Position numbers and translations under genes: made by a program | Source: UBA1413 sp037447215 | GTDB taxonomy: Bacteria; Bacteroidota; Bacteroidia; Bacteroidales; Prolixibacteraceae | DNA length: 64,000 nucleotides | NCBI GenBank assembly: GCA_037447215.1 | Contig: JBBIHB010000011.1 | Location: forward strand, 1 to 64,000 | Direction: 5' to 3' | The notes under the pieces: model-generated | What the model saw: only the letters and a program-made list of their open reading frames with translations | Database searches by the model: none | What the model was told of the DNA's origin: nothing | Shown here: positions 36,797 to 44,835 of the stretch, piece by piece | Position numbering within the stretch: position 1 is the stretch's first letter | Layout of the letters: each line of letters starts with the position of its first letter

Positions 36797-36832
36797 AAGA
36801 ACAGACTGTGGAAACAAATATTGCACTTTAAG

Positions 36833-36840
36833 TATATTTG
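36833..36840 (+). promoter_or_regulatory. Possible internal -7 promoter element ahead of wbpD
   Basis: TATATTTG matches TAnnTTTG exactly and ends 16 bases before the wbpD ATG at 36857. It lies in the 60-base gap after wbpE. It could give wbpD-wbpB a separate transcript. No -33 element is evident. Confidence 0.35.
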
Positions 36841-36856
36841 GTTAAATCTGAAAATT

Positions 36857-37453
36857 ATGGAAAACTATTTTACACATCCAACGGCAGTAATCGACCCGGG
36901 TGCCCAAATTGGCGAGGGGACCAAAATCTGGCATTTCTGCCACGTTTCACCCCGATCGGTTTTGGGTAAAAACTGTGTGCTCGGGCAAAATGTGTATATT
37001 GCCGACGATGTTGTACTTGGCGATAATGTTAAAGTGCAGAACAATGTTTCCCTATACACGGGTGTTATCTGCGAGGACGATGTTTTCCTCGGGCCATCTA
37101 TGGTTTTTACCAACGTAATCAATCCGCGCAGCCATGTTAACCGCAAGAGTGAATACATGAAAACCCTGGTAAAAAAAGGAGCCTCAGTTGGTGCAAATGT
37201 TACCATTGTATGCGGAGTTACCCTTGGCCGGTATTGCTTTATCGGGGCAGGGGCTGTTGTTACGCGCAATGTTCCCGATTATGCCCTGGTATTAGGGAAT
37301 CCGGCCCATCAGGTGGGGTGGATGAGCGAAGCCGGCGAAAAGCTCAATTTTGCCGAAAGCCGTTACGCACAATGTCCGGCAACCGGTGAGAAATATCTGC
37401 TCGAACCGGATAAAGTCAGAAAAGTGAGTGGGCATAGTGGAACTTTGGTATAA
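36857..37453 (+). CDS. wbpD: UDP-sugar 3-N-acetyltransferase (WbpD type, left-handed beta helix)
   Basis: A 198-residue hexapeptide-repeat acyltransferase. Start at MENYFTHPTAVID (36857) is chosen because it is the family N terminus and follows a -7 box; the open frame upstream is non-coding. Repeats of the type I-G-x-G-T-K-I-W, VLGQNVYI, and VGANVTIVCGVTLGRYCFIGAGAVV build the left-handed beta helix. It acetylates the 3-amino group of UDP-GlcNAc(3NH2)A using acetyl-CoA. wbpB follows by 52 bases. WbpD of Pseudomonas is of similar size and sequence. Confidence 0.9.
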   Translation: MENYFTHPTAVIDPGAQIGEGTKIWHFCHVSPRSVLGKNCVLGQNVYIADDVVLGDNVKVQNNVSLYTGVICEDDVFLGPSMVFTNVINPRSHVNRKSEYMKTLVKKGASVGANVTIVCGVTLGRYCFIGAGAVVTRNVPDYALVLGNPAHQVGWMSEAGEKLNFAESRYAQCPATGEKYLLEPDKVRKVSGHSGTLV

Positions 37454-37505
37454 AAGGGTAAAATCAAGAATATATTTACATAAAGCAGAACTAAAACACC
37501 ATCTG

Positions 37506-38438
37506 ATGAAAAGATTTGCACTGATAGGATCAGCCGGATATATTGCCGACAGGCACATGAAAGCCATAAAAGAAACCGGAAATTTACTGGTTTGCGCAAC
37601 TGATCGTTTTGATGTGATGGGACGCATTGATAGCTATTTCCCCGATGCTGAGTTTTTCCTCGAAATTGAAAATATGGACAAGTACATGGACGAAATCAGG
37701 AGACAGGGAAATCCGATAGATTATGTAACCATTTGTACCCCTAATTATATGCACCCCTCGCATATACGGTTTGCCCTCAGAAACGGAGCCGATGCTATTT
37801 GTGAAAAGCCGTTAGTTATTTTCCCACACGATATGCACATCATTAAAGATATCGAAGCCGAAACCGGGAAAAGGGTTTTTACCATTCTTCAACTCAGGTA
37901 CCATCCTGCCATACTCGCTCTGAAAAAAGAGATAGATGAAGGAGGAGACAAAATTTACGATATTGTCCTGAGCTATATAACCACCCGTGGCAAATGGTAC
38001 CTGAAAAGCTGGAAAGGTGATGTGCAGAAATCGGGTGGAGTGGCAACCAATATTGGCATCCATTTTTTTGACATGATTACCTGGATTTTCGGACAGGTTA
38101 AAAGCAATATTGTTCACGTTTATAATGCTGATAAAGCAGCCGGTTTCCTGCAGCTCGAGAAGGCACGCGTCCGATGGTTTTTAAGCCTCGACTACAGGGA
38201 TCTTCCTGAACAGGCAACTGCAAAAGGAATGCGCACATACCGGTCGATTACAGTGAATGGGAAAGAGATCGAATTCAGCGGAGGTTTTACCGACTTGCAT
38301 ACGATTACCTATCTGAATATACTAAGCGGCATAGGATATGGAATTGATGATGCCCGCGAAAGTATTGAACTGACCGACTTTGTCCGCAATGCAAAACCAA
38401 TCGGGCTTAAAGGCGATTACCACCCGCTGCTCAAATAA
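37506..38438 (+). CDS. wbpB: UDP-N-acetylglucosaminuronate 3-dehydrogenase (WbpB type)
   Basis: A 310-residue Gfo/Idh/MocA oxidoreductase, with the start at 37506 chosen because MKRFALIGSAGYIADRHM is the family N terminus. Strong WbpB-like blocks follow: CTPNYMHPSHI, CEKPLV, LQLRYHP, GKWYLKSWKGD, GVATNIGIHFFDM, RSITVNGKEIEFSGGFTDLHT and GYGIDDARESIE. It oxidises C3 of UDP-GlcNAcA with NAD, giving the keto sugar used by WbpE. WbpA (UDP-GlcNAc 6-dehydrogenase) is not in the window and must be supplied elsewhere. Its 3' end overlaps that of the convergent GT4 gene by 8 bases. Confidence 0.93.
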   Translation: MKRFALIGSAGYIADRHMKAIKETGNLLVCATDRFDVMGRIDSYFPDAEFFLEIENMDKYMDEIRRQGNPIDYVTICTPNYMHPSHIRFALRNGADAICEKPLVIFPHDMHIIKDIEAETGKRVFTILQLRYHPAILALKKEIDEGGDKIYDIVLSYITTRGKWYLKSWKGDVQKSGGVATNIGIHFFDMITWIFGQVKSNIVHVYNADKAAGFLQLEKARVRWFLSLDYRDLPEQATAKGMRTYRSITVNGKEIEFSGGFTDLHTITYLNILSGIGYGIDDARESIELTDFVRNAKPIGLKGDYHPLLK

Positions 38439-39729
38439 ATGGCAGGTTAATAATTTCACAGGCAAGGTTCTTTCTCGAGAACCGCTCATACCCCGAAGAA
38501 TTGACTTCAAGTTTTCCGGCTTCGAAATGGGAATAGAGTTGAGCAATCGTTTCCATTATTCCCTCTTTGTCCCCGAATGAGTGGGTATAACCTGTTTTTG
38601 TGTCGCAGAGTATCCGCGCAAAGTCACCATCGGGTGGGCCAATGGCCAGGATAGGCCTACGTAATGCCATATATTCATACATTTTCCCTGGAAGTATCCC
38701 TTTAACATTCGGAGCGTTGTTTAGCGGCAAAAGCAAAAGCTGTGATCCGGCCAGGAGTTGCAATCCTTCAAGGTGGTTCATGTGTGGGATAATGATCATA
38801 TTATCGGCTAATCCTTCGGTTCTGATTTCCTGAACAATCGACTCATCGGTTTGCCCGATTAGTTGTATCCGTAGTTTTAGCCTGAACAACTTATCCCCTT
38901 GTGATAGGCTTCCAAGTGCTTTCCATAATGAAGATGGATTGCGGTCGCGGTTGAATGCACCGAAATGCGATAGCACAAAATAATTGTAATCGGGGAGCAG
39001 GGCAAAATCAAAATCGGCCGGATCAAAACCATTGTAGATCACATCCACCCTTCTGCCTGCCAGTTTTTCTGTAGTTCCTTTCAGAAAAGGGCTTACTGTG
39101 GTAACAACATCGGCTTTTTTCAGAATGTTTTTTTCCATTTTCCGGTGAATGTGATCGGCAAGTGGGGTGAGTTTAAGCCTGTGATAAAAATCGATTTCGG
39201 TCCAGGGATCACGGAAATCGGCCAGCCACGGTAAGCCGGGAAAGCATTTTTTTAGTCCTGTTCCAATCAGGTGCATACTGTGTGGCGGGCCAGTGGTAAC
39301 CATCAGGTCAACCGGATTTTTTTTCAGGTATTCTCGTAAAAACCTGATGGAAGGCCGCACCCAGAAAACCCTTGGATCAGGAATCAGCAGGTTGCCCCGC
39401 AGAAAAACCGAAAGTTTATCTTTCCAGTTGCCTCGGGCTGCTTCCGAAACATAACCCGATTTGAATTTTGTACCTGATTTTTTCCCGGTTAACCGGCGAT
39501 AGATATTGTAAGGTTCCCATATTGGGGTTCGGATGATTTCTGTCAAAGGGTGAATTTCAGCTTCGAGGCTTTCGTCAGTTACTGTAGGATCGGGGTTTTC
39601 GGGTGTGTAAATAACCGGTTGCCATCCATATTCGGGAAGATATTTCGACATTTTCAGCCATCGCATTACCCCGCCACCTCCACTTGGGGGCCAGTAGTAG
39701 GTAATAATTAAAACCCTTTTATATTCCAT
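38431..39729 (-). CDS. Glycosyltransferase family 4 (capsule/O-antigen type)
   Basis: A 432-residue GT-B enzyme. The N terminus RVLIITYYWPPSGGGGVMRWLKMSKYLPEYGW is the acceptor-side Rossmann strand and glycine loop of a GT4 subgroup common in Bacteroidetes. LADFRDPWTE and the C-terminal GILPGKMYEYMALRRPILAI (in place of a classical E-x7-E loop) support the assignment. It should act in the cytoplasm on a lipid-linked glycan. It converges on wbpB with an 8-base overlap of the coding ends, and the PIN toxin gene follows 12 bases upstream on the same strand. Donor and acceptor sugars are unknown. Confidence 0.88.
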   Translation of the reverse strand: MEYKRVLIITYYWPPSGGGGVMRWLKMSKYLPEYGWQPVIYTPENPDPTVTDESLEAEIHPLTEIIRTPIWEPYNIYRRLTGKKSGTKFKSGYVSEAARGNWKDKLSVFLRGNLLIPDPRVFWVRPSIRFLREYLKKNPVDLMVTTGPPHSMHLIGTGLKKCFPGLPWLADFRDPWTEIDFYHRLKLTPLADHIHRKMEKNILKKADVVTTVSPFLKGTTEKLAGRRVDVIYNGFDPADFDFALLPDYNYFVLSHFGAFNRDRNPSSLWKALGSLSQGDKLFRLKLRIQLIGQTDESIVQEIRTEGLADNMIIIPHMNHLEGLQLLAGSQLLLLPLNNAPNVKGILPGKMYEYMALRRPILAIGPPDGDFARILCDTKTGYTHSFGDKEGIMETIAQLYSHFEAGKLEVNSSGYERFSRKNLACEIINLPFI

Positions 39730-39741
39730 TATCCAATTAGG

Positions 39742-40173
39742 CTACATTTTGGTATTTAAACCTTCATGAATGGCAATTTTAGATAAAATATTGTCAGAAG
39801 TAATGAATAAATCTACAGATTCTTTGACACTTATAGCAGATGCCAATTGAGTGGAATCCAAACTTCGTAGCCCATCTTTTCGGTATATTGCAATTAATTG
39901 AGTGGCTGTTTTTCTTACTCTATAGTTTTGAGTAATAAACCTGTATCTTTCTGAGTCTTTCTTGAATTTCTCAATAATTAGCCTGGAGGTATCTTTGTCA
40001 ATTTCTTCTTTTCTACACTTTTTCCAAATCGCAGAACTAAATTCAATTTCTGCAATTTCAGCCAAATATATGGCACTAATTGCATTGTTTTGAAAGAAAT
40101 CCATTAATTCTGTAGTACCTTCTTCCCTATGATAAAGTTTGAATAATGCCGGAGTATCAATAAAAAGTTTCAT
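39742..40173 (-). CDS. PIN-domain ribonuclease toxin (VapC-like)
   Basis: A 143-residue protein with the PIN fold. The acidic set is visible: Asp6 in LFIDTPAL, Glu42/Glu44 in the AEIAEIEFSS helix, Asp106 in LRSLDSTQLASA and Asp127 in FITSDNIL, which would bind Mg2+ or Mn2+ for RNA cleavage. The gene overlaps its upstream partner by four bases (ATGA at 40170-40173), the layout of a type II toxin-antitoxin operon. Its RNA target is unknown. The DNA is AT-richer than the neighbours, which suggests horizontal arrival. Confidence 0.82.
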   Translation of the reverse strand: MKLFIDTPALFKLYHREEGTTELMDFFQNNAISAIYLAEIAEIEFSSAIWKKCRKEEIDKDTSRLIIEKFKKDSERYRFITQNYRVRKTATQLIAIYRKDGLRSLDSTQLASAISVKESVDLFITSDNILSKIAIHEGLNTKM

Positions 40174-40394
40174 AAGTCGTTTCGTCTTTCATCGATAACT
40201 TCATCAGAAAAAGAGGTTTTACAATCTTTCAATAAATCTTGCGATCCCAAAAAAGAAAAATCCGAAATTGACAGTCTAGTTTCTTTTTCTTCAAGTAAGG
40301 TAACCAATATTTTTATCGGTTTTTTTACTTTAAGTGGTCTATCCCGAGAAAGCCTTCCTTTATAATATGTTCCAGTTATTGTTTCCATGTGCAA
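40170..40394 (-). CDS. Putative antitoxin partner of the PIN toxin
   Basis: A 74-residue small protein (72 if translation starts at the third codon, Met). Its start ETITGTYYKGRLSRDRPLKVKKPIKILVTLLEE resembles short antitoxin-like proteins that form a small beta structure, and its charged C-terminal half (LLKDCKTSFSDEVIDERRNDL) could be the disordered segment that wraps the toxin. No clear AbrB or ribbon-helix-helix motif was recognised. Assignment rests on size and on the 4-base overlap with the PIN gene. Confidence 0.6.
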   Translation of the reverse strand: MHMETITGTYYKGRLSRDRPLKVKKPIKILVTLLEEKETRLSISDFSFLGSQDLLKDCKTSFSDEVIDERRNDL

Positions 40395-40411
40395 CTTTTA
40401 AAACCATAAAG

Positions 40412-41962
40412 TTACAAATTTTCAAACAGCTTTCGCATGTTAACTTTTTCACCGATTAATTTACTTAATTCCATAGTAGAAACTCTTTCCTGCCCCATGG
40501 TATCGCGGTAACGTATGGTGACAGTGTTGTCATCCATAGTCTGATGGTCAACTGTTACACAGAAAGGTGTTCCGATAGCATCCTGCCGCCGGTAACGTTT
40601 CCCGATGGAGTCTTTCTCATCGTACTGACAGTTAAAATCAAACTTCAGGTTATCAATTATTTCACGTGCTTTTTCGGGAAGGCCTTCTTTTTTGACCAGT
40701 GGCATAACTGCAAGTTTTACAGGTGCCAGCACAGGGGGAATCCTCAAAACGGTGCGGATATCTTTTTCACCATTGGCGCTTACCACTTCCTCTTCGTAGT
40801 ATGCAGCTGATATTACCTGCAGGAACATCCGGTCGACACCTATTGAAGTTTCCACTACATAAGGCACGTAAGATTCGTTCAGTTCAGGGTCGAAATACCG
40901 TAACTTTTTCCCCGAAAACTGTTCGTGCTGCGAAAGGTCGAAATCGGTGCGCGAATGGATACCTTCCACCTCCTTAAACCCGAATGGGAACCTGTACTCG
41001 ATATCGACGGCAGCATTGGCATAATGTGCCAGCTTTTCATGTTCGTGGAAGCGGTAATTTTCAGCCCCAAAGCCAAGTGCCTGGTGCCACTTCATCCGGA
41101 TTGTTTTCCATTTTTCGAACCAGTCGAGTTCCGTGCCGGGTTTCACGAAGAATTGAAGTTCCATCTGCTCAAATTCGCGCATCCTGAAAATAAACTGACG
41201 GGCTACTATTTCGTTACGGAAAGCTTTACCAATCTGTGCAATCCCGAAAGGAATCTTCATTCGTCCGGTCTTTTGCACGTTCAGGTAGTTCACAAAAATG
41301 CCCTGTGCAGTTTCTGGCCTTAGATACACCTTCATTGCCCCGTCGGCTGTCGATCCCATTTCGGTCGAAAACATCAGGTTAAACTGCCTTACGTCAGTCC
41401 AGTTGCGGGTTCCCGAGATAGGACATACAATTTCATTGTCGATAATGATCTGTTTTAATTCTTCCAGATTACTTTCGTTCAGAGCATTGCTGAATCGCTG
41501 ATGGAGCTCGTTCCATTTTTGCTGGTTTTCAATAACCCGGGGATTGGTGTTGCGGAATTGTTGCTCATCGAAAGTATCGCCAAAGCGTTTTTTCGATTTG
41601 TCCACTTCTTTCTGGATTTTATCCTCGATTTTGGCCAGGTGTTCTTCAATCAAGACGTCGGCACGGTAACGCTTTTTTGAGTCTTTATTGTCGATAAGCG
41701 GATCGTTGAAAGCGTCAACATGGCCCGAAGCTTTCCAGATGGTAGGGTGCATGAAAATCGCCGAGTCGATACCCACCACATTCTCATGCAAAAGTACCAT
41801 ACTGTCCCACCAATATTTTTTAATGTTGCTTTTCAGTTCAGCGCCATATTGTCCATAATCATAAACAGCGCTGAGTCCATCGTAAATTTCACTCGACTGA
41901 AAAACGTAGCCATACTCTTTGCAATGGGCTACCAGCTTTTTGAATACATCTTCCTGAGCCAT
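40412..41962 (-). CDS. glyS: Glycyl-tRNA synthetase, dimeric (class II) type
   Basis: A 516-residue single-chain GlyRS of the alpha2 type, which charges tRNA-Gly. Class II motifs are seen in GLSAVYDYGQYGAELKSNIKKYWW, in FNLMFSTEMG and YLRPETAQGIFVNY, and in RNEIVARQFIFRMREFEQMELQFF with the motif 2 arginine. The C-terminal anticodon-binding domain starts at about 405 (PPVLAPVKLAVMPL). It is preceded on the - strand by DUF4834 (44 bases). No T-box leader or other upstream regulatory structure was seen. Confidence 0.97.
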   Translation of the reverse strand: MAQEDVFKKLVAHCKEYGYVFQSSEIYDGLSAVYDYGQYGAELKSNIKKYWWDSMVLLHENVVGIDSAIFMHPTIWKASGHVDAFNDPLIDNKDSKKRYRADVLIEEHLAKIEDKIQKEVDKSKKRFGDTFDEQQFRNTNPRVIENQQKWNELHQRFSNALNESNLEELKQIIIDNEIVCPISGTRNWTDVRQFNLMFSTEMGSTADGAMKVYLRPETAQGIFVNYLNVQKTGRMKIPFGIAQIGKAFRNEIVARQFIFRMREFEQMELQFFVKPGTELDWFEKWKTIRMKWHQALGFGAENYRFHEHEKLAHYANAAVDIEYRFPFGFKEVEGIHSRTDFDLSQHEQFSGKKLRYFDPELNESYVPYVVETSIGVDRMFLQVISAAYYEEEVVSANGEKDIRTVLRIPPVLAPVKLAVMPLVKKEGLPEKAREIIDNLKFDFNCQYDEKDSIGKRYRRQDAIGTPFCVTVDHQTMDDNTVTIRYRDTMGQERVSTMELSKLIGEKVNMRKLFENL

Positions 41963-42006
41963 ATAATTTCTTGTAATTAAATATTGAGTTGGTAAAAATA
42001 AACGAA

Positions 42007-42276
42007 TTAATCAACTTCTTCGAAATCGACATATTCACCCGTTTGGGTTTGGCGGTTATTGGGATTGGGGTTACGTTCGATGGTGACTTCGCCTTCGCGT
42101 TTTCCCTGGCGCTGTTGTTCGCGCATCTGCTGTTGCATTCGGTTATGCATATCACGCATGGTTTTCTGAAACAGCAGGGGAACCACAAAGCGGGTTATCA
42201 ACCGGGCTGCATAAAAAATAATCAGGATTACCAGCACAGTGCGGATAAAACCGATAAACAACATTATTAAAATCAT
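42007..42276 (-). CDS. DUF4834 family small membrane protein
   Basis: An 89-residue protein with one N-terminal transmembrane helix (about 5-30, ILIMLFIGFIRTVLVILIIF) followed by a basic and polar cytoplasmic tail rich in Gln, Arg and Asn. This layout and the PLLFQKTMRDMHNRMQQQM segment are those of the Bacteroidetes family DUF4834, whose function is unknown. It lies just upstream of glyS on the same strand and has a good -7 element at 42315-42322. Confidence 0.8.
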   Translation of the reverse strand: MILIMLFIGFIRTVLVILIIFYAARLITRFVVPLLFQKTMRDMHNRMQQQMREQQRQGKREGEVTIERNPNPNNRQTQTGEYVDFEEVD

Positions 42277-42314
42277 CCTGAGAAATATCTAAAAATCTAA
42301 TTTTTAAACGGGTG

Positions 42315-42322
42315 CAAAGTTA
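42315..42322 (-). promoter_or_regulatory. -7 promoter element for the DUF4834/glyS unit
   Basis: On the - strand this reads TAACTTTG, an exact match to TAnnTTTG, 38 bases before the DUF4834 start. glyS follows DUF4834 closely, so this may drive both genes. Confidence 0.5.
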
Positions 42323-42367
42323 GGAATAAAATTCAAGCCTGAATTTCTAAATAATATCCCCAAATAA

Positions 42368-43669
42368 TCAATCTACCGGTTCCAATACTCCAACCCACTC
42401 CTTCAGCCTGTTTATTACTTTTTCCTTATTATTCTCATTCAGGCCTGCAATGCGTATTCCATGGCTGGCTCCGGGCTCAACAATCCTTAAAAAATTTTCC
42501 CTGTCAGGAATAATCGCTCTACTGGCGGTCCAGGGGTCGTTTTTTCCATATATGAAAATTATTCTTGCATCGGTCGATTCAAGAAAGGCCTTTGTCATTT
42601 TCACCGAAGTGTCGTCAAAAACAACCCTGAAACCTTTTGGCAGGAACAAACGCTCAAGATAGTTTTTGGATTTTTTGATTGTTAGCTGGCGCCTGAAAGG
42701 CCGAATGTCGTATCCGTAATAACCTAATTCATGGGCAGCTTGCACAAAAAACGACCCGATCCTTTCCAGTCCTTCGAGGGAAAAGTAATCGGGCCCCGAG
42801 ATTTTTATGAAATGATCAAAAATTTCCAGGTCTGATGCTTTTCGGGAGGGTATTTGTCCTGGATTGGTGCCCCATTGCCAGAAAGCAAAACTGTATTCAA
42901 GGACACAATAGTCGAAAATCTCATTAAGTCCCGCATTAAAAGTGTAGTTCTTTTCAGTCACCAATTTTTCAAAGTGGGGGATTAAAGTAGTTCGTCTTTT
43001 CAAAACCTCTTTCTGGAAGTCTTCAACAAGTTTACGCTGCTTAGGGGTTCCCGGAACATTTCTGATATAAGGTTCATGGCGGCCATCTTCAACACCAAAA
43101 TTAAACGGTGCAACATACGATACAGTAATATCTACGTCTTCGGGATGAAACACACGATGAAAAATGGCGGTCTGGCCTCCTTTACTTATGCCGGTATTAA
43201 TCCAGGTACCCGACAGAAAAGGCTTAAGTAAACTGACAACCTTATGGTGGTCGGCAGCCGAATTTTCAACTGTAAGATATTCCCAATCAACAGGTTCGGG
43301 CCATGATTGTCCGAAATAACGATGCTCAACCACTACCTGGCTCGAATGAACGATTGGGCAAAGTTCGTTAAGATATGACTGGCTGGCTCCATAGTTGGCA
43401 GCATAGCCTTCGGTCACCAGAACAACCGGTGATCCGGGGGTTAGTACCGATATAAATACCCGTTGCGTGAAGCTTCCTTCTCCGGGATTATGGTGATCGA
43501 TAGGCTGACGCAATTTTATAAAAACAGCTTCAGAAAAAAAGTTATTTGGTTTCATGGCTTGAATTTCAACTACCTCAGGAAACTGCTTTAAGTAACCGAT
43601 TAGTTCCGAAGAAGTTGCCGGAATCAAGGTAATCCGGATGAAAATCAACAGCAGAAGAATTCTTTTCAT
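42368..43669 (-). CDS. Secreted S37-type serine peptidase (PS-10 family)
   Basis: A 433-residue protein with a signal peptide (about 1-20). It has an alpha/beta hydrolase fold of the S37 family, whose characterised Streptomyces members are tripeptidyl aminopeptidases. The nucleophile Ser162 is in GISKGGQT, Asp378 in GKNDPWT and His403 in GASHGIR complete a triad. The blocks LRQPIDHHNP and VVEHRYFGQSWPEP near the N-terminal half are typical. The protein is probably periplasmic and releases short peptides. It is a single-gene unit on the - strand, downstream of the small ORF and its hairpin. Confidence 0.87.
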   Translation of the reverse strand: MKRILLLLIFIRITLIPATSSELIGYLKQFPEVVEIQAMKPNNFFSEAVFIKLRQPIDHHNPGEGSFTQRVFISVLTPGSPVVLVTEGYAANYGASQSYLNELCPIVHSSQVVVEHRYFGQSWPEPVDWEYLTVENSAADHHKVVSLLKPFLSGTWINTGISKGGQTAIFHRVFHPEDVDITVSYVAPFNFGVEDGRHEPYIRNVPGTPKQRKLVEDFQKEVLKRRTTLIPHFEKLVTEKNYTFNAGLNEIFDYCVLEYSFAFWQWGTNPGQIPSRKASDLEIFDHFIKISGPDYFSLEGLERIGSFFVQAAHELGYYGYDIRPFRRQLTIKKSKNYLERLFLPKGFRVVFDDTSVKMTKAFLESTDARIIFIYGKNDPWTASRAIIPDRENFLRIVEPGASHGIRIAGLNENNKEKVINRLKEWVGVLEPVD

Positions 43670-43738
43670 AGATGCACAATTAAAAAAGTCCGAAAATAGT
43701 GACTTTTAAGATCGAAAGCATAACAATAACCGAACAAT

Positions 43739-43772
43739 AAAGGCGCAGGCCTTCCCGAAACCTGCGCCTTTT
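43739..43772 (-). terminator. Hairpin terminator downstream of the small ORF
   Basis: An 11-bp perfect stem (43739-43749 with 43761-43771) with an 11-base loop and short A/T flanks on both sides. It sits 4 bases past the stop of the 63-residue ORF on the - strand and about 70 bases upstream of the peptidase gene, which supports transcription of that ORF as its own unit. Confidence 0.7.
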
Positions 43773-43775
43773 CCA

Positions 43776-43967
43776 TCAGGCCGCAATATTCGAAAATACT
43801 TCTTCCAAAATATCAGGATACTGGTTATAAAACATACCAAGGCACCATTGTTTAAGTTCATTTAATTCACCGGGCTTCATCCACCCGATGCATTTTAAAA
43901 GTTCTTTTCTGAAAAGTTCCGCGCTGAAATTTACACTGGGGAGAATGGTTTTTGCGTATTCTATCAT
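43776..43967 (-). CDS. Small hypothetical protein (63 aa)
   Basis: A 63-residue acidic-to-neutral protein with several aromatic and leucine residues (SAELFRKELLKCIGWMKPGELNEL, then LEEVFSNIAA), predicted mostly helical with no signal peptide or membrane segment. I do not recognise a named family. It is supported as a gene by a hairpin terminator four bases past its stop and by the absence of another feature in the 43670-44112 interval. It is divergent from the hemerythrin gene (145 bases). Function unknown. Confidence 0.55.
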   Translation of the reverse strand: MIEYAKTILPSVNFSAELFRKELLKCIGWMKPGELNELKQWCLGMFYNQYPDILEEVFSNIAA

Positions 43968-44066
43968 GGCCAGTGGTTTTAAAAATCGTTTCTAAAATAA
44001 CCCAACATTTGAAATTAAAGTATATTGTATAACATAACTTAACATTGTTTAACGAATTCATACGCT

Positions 44067-44098
44067 TTTGTCCTTTTTGTAAAAATATGCTACATTTG
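44067..44098 (+). promoter_or_regulatory. Promoter (-33/-7) of the hemerythrin-LuxR pair
   Basis: TTTG at 44067-44070 and TACATTTG at 44091-44098 are separated by 20 bases, an almost ideal Bacteroidetes promoter. The hemerythrin ATG is at 44113, so the leader is about 8 bases. Confidence 0.75.
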
Positions 44099-44112
44099 AA
44101 TCAAAAAGATTT

Positions 44113-44835
44113 ATGGAATTATTTACGAGGGACGACAAACTGGCCGATGTAGTCAGCAATAATTATCACTTATTGCCGGTATTAAACCGTTTTGGAATCA
44201 GATTAGGTTTTGGCGATGCAACTATTGAAGAAATTTGTTCCCAAAAGAGCATTGAAAACACATTTTTTCTGGATATCATCAATGCTTTTCACAATCCCGA
44301 TTACTTTCCACAGTCAGAATTCCTTACATTTTCTCCTTCCCTCATAGTTGATTATCTGCAACGTACACATCAGTATTATCTTACCTGGGTGGTTCCTAAA
44401 ATGGAAAACTTACTTGAAAATCTGATCCTTTCTGATAGGGAGCATAGCAAAAACCTTGATTTGATCAGGATTTTTTTCAGGAAATACAAAACCGAATTGT
44501 TGAATCACATCATGGATGAGGAAGATTCGGTATTTCCTTATGTTATGCGAATTACCGATGCATACGAAAAAGGTATTGGGGTTTCGGATGCTGATTTTTC
44601 CAGATCCATTGAAGATTACGAAAAAGAACACACAGACGTGGATGAAAAGCTGATTGATTTGAAAAACCTGGTTATCAAGTTTTTGGTTGCATACTATGAT
44701 GATAATCTTTGCAACGATTTTTTGATCACTCTTTTCCGTTTTGAGCGCGACTTGGTTGACCATGCGCGGATTGAGGACAAAATTCTCGTGCCTATGGTAG
44801 TCCGAATGGAGAAAATTGTAAAAAATGGAAAATAG
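44113..44835 (+). CDS. Hemerythrin-domain protein (RIC/YtfE-like di-iron protein)
   Basis: A 240-residue protein. The first 60 residues resemble the ScdA N-terminal domain (KLADVVSNNYHLLPVLNRFGI), but without the usual paired cysteines. A hemerythrin four-helix bundle follows with candidate iron ligands His86, His132, Glu136 or Glu137, His173, His217 and Glu221. RIC/YtfE proteins with this architecture repair iron-sulfur clusters damaged by nitric oxide or peroxide. It overlaps the downstream LuxR-type regulator by 11 bases, which implies translational coupling and a common stress or redox role (inference). Confidence 0.85.
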   Translation: MELFTRDDKLADVVSNNYHLLPVLNRFGIRLGFGDATIEEICSQKSIENTFFLDIINAFHNPDYFPQSEFLTFSPSLIVDYLQRTHQYYLTWVVPKMENLLENLILSDREHSKNLDLIRIFFRKYKTELLNHIMDEEDSVFPYVMRITDAYEKGIGVSDADFSRSIEDYEKEHTDVDEKLIDLKNLVIKFLVAYYDDNLCNDFLITLFRFERDLVDHARIEDKILVPMVVRMEKIVKNGK

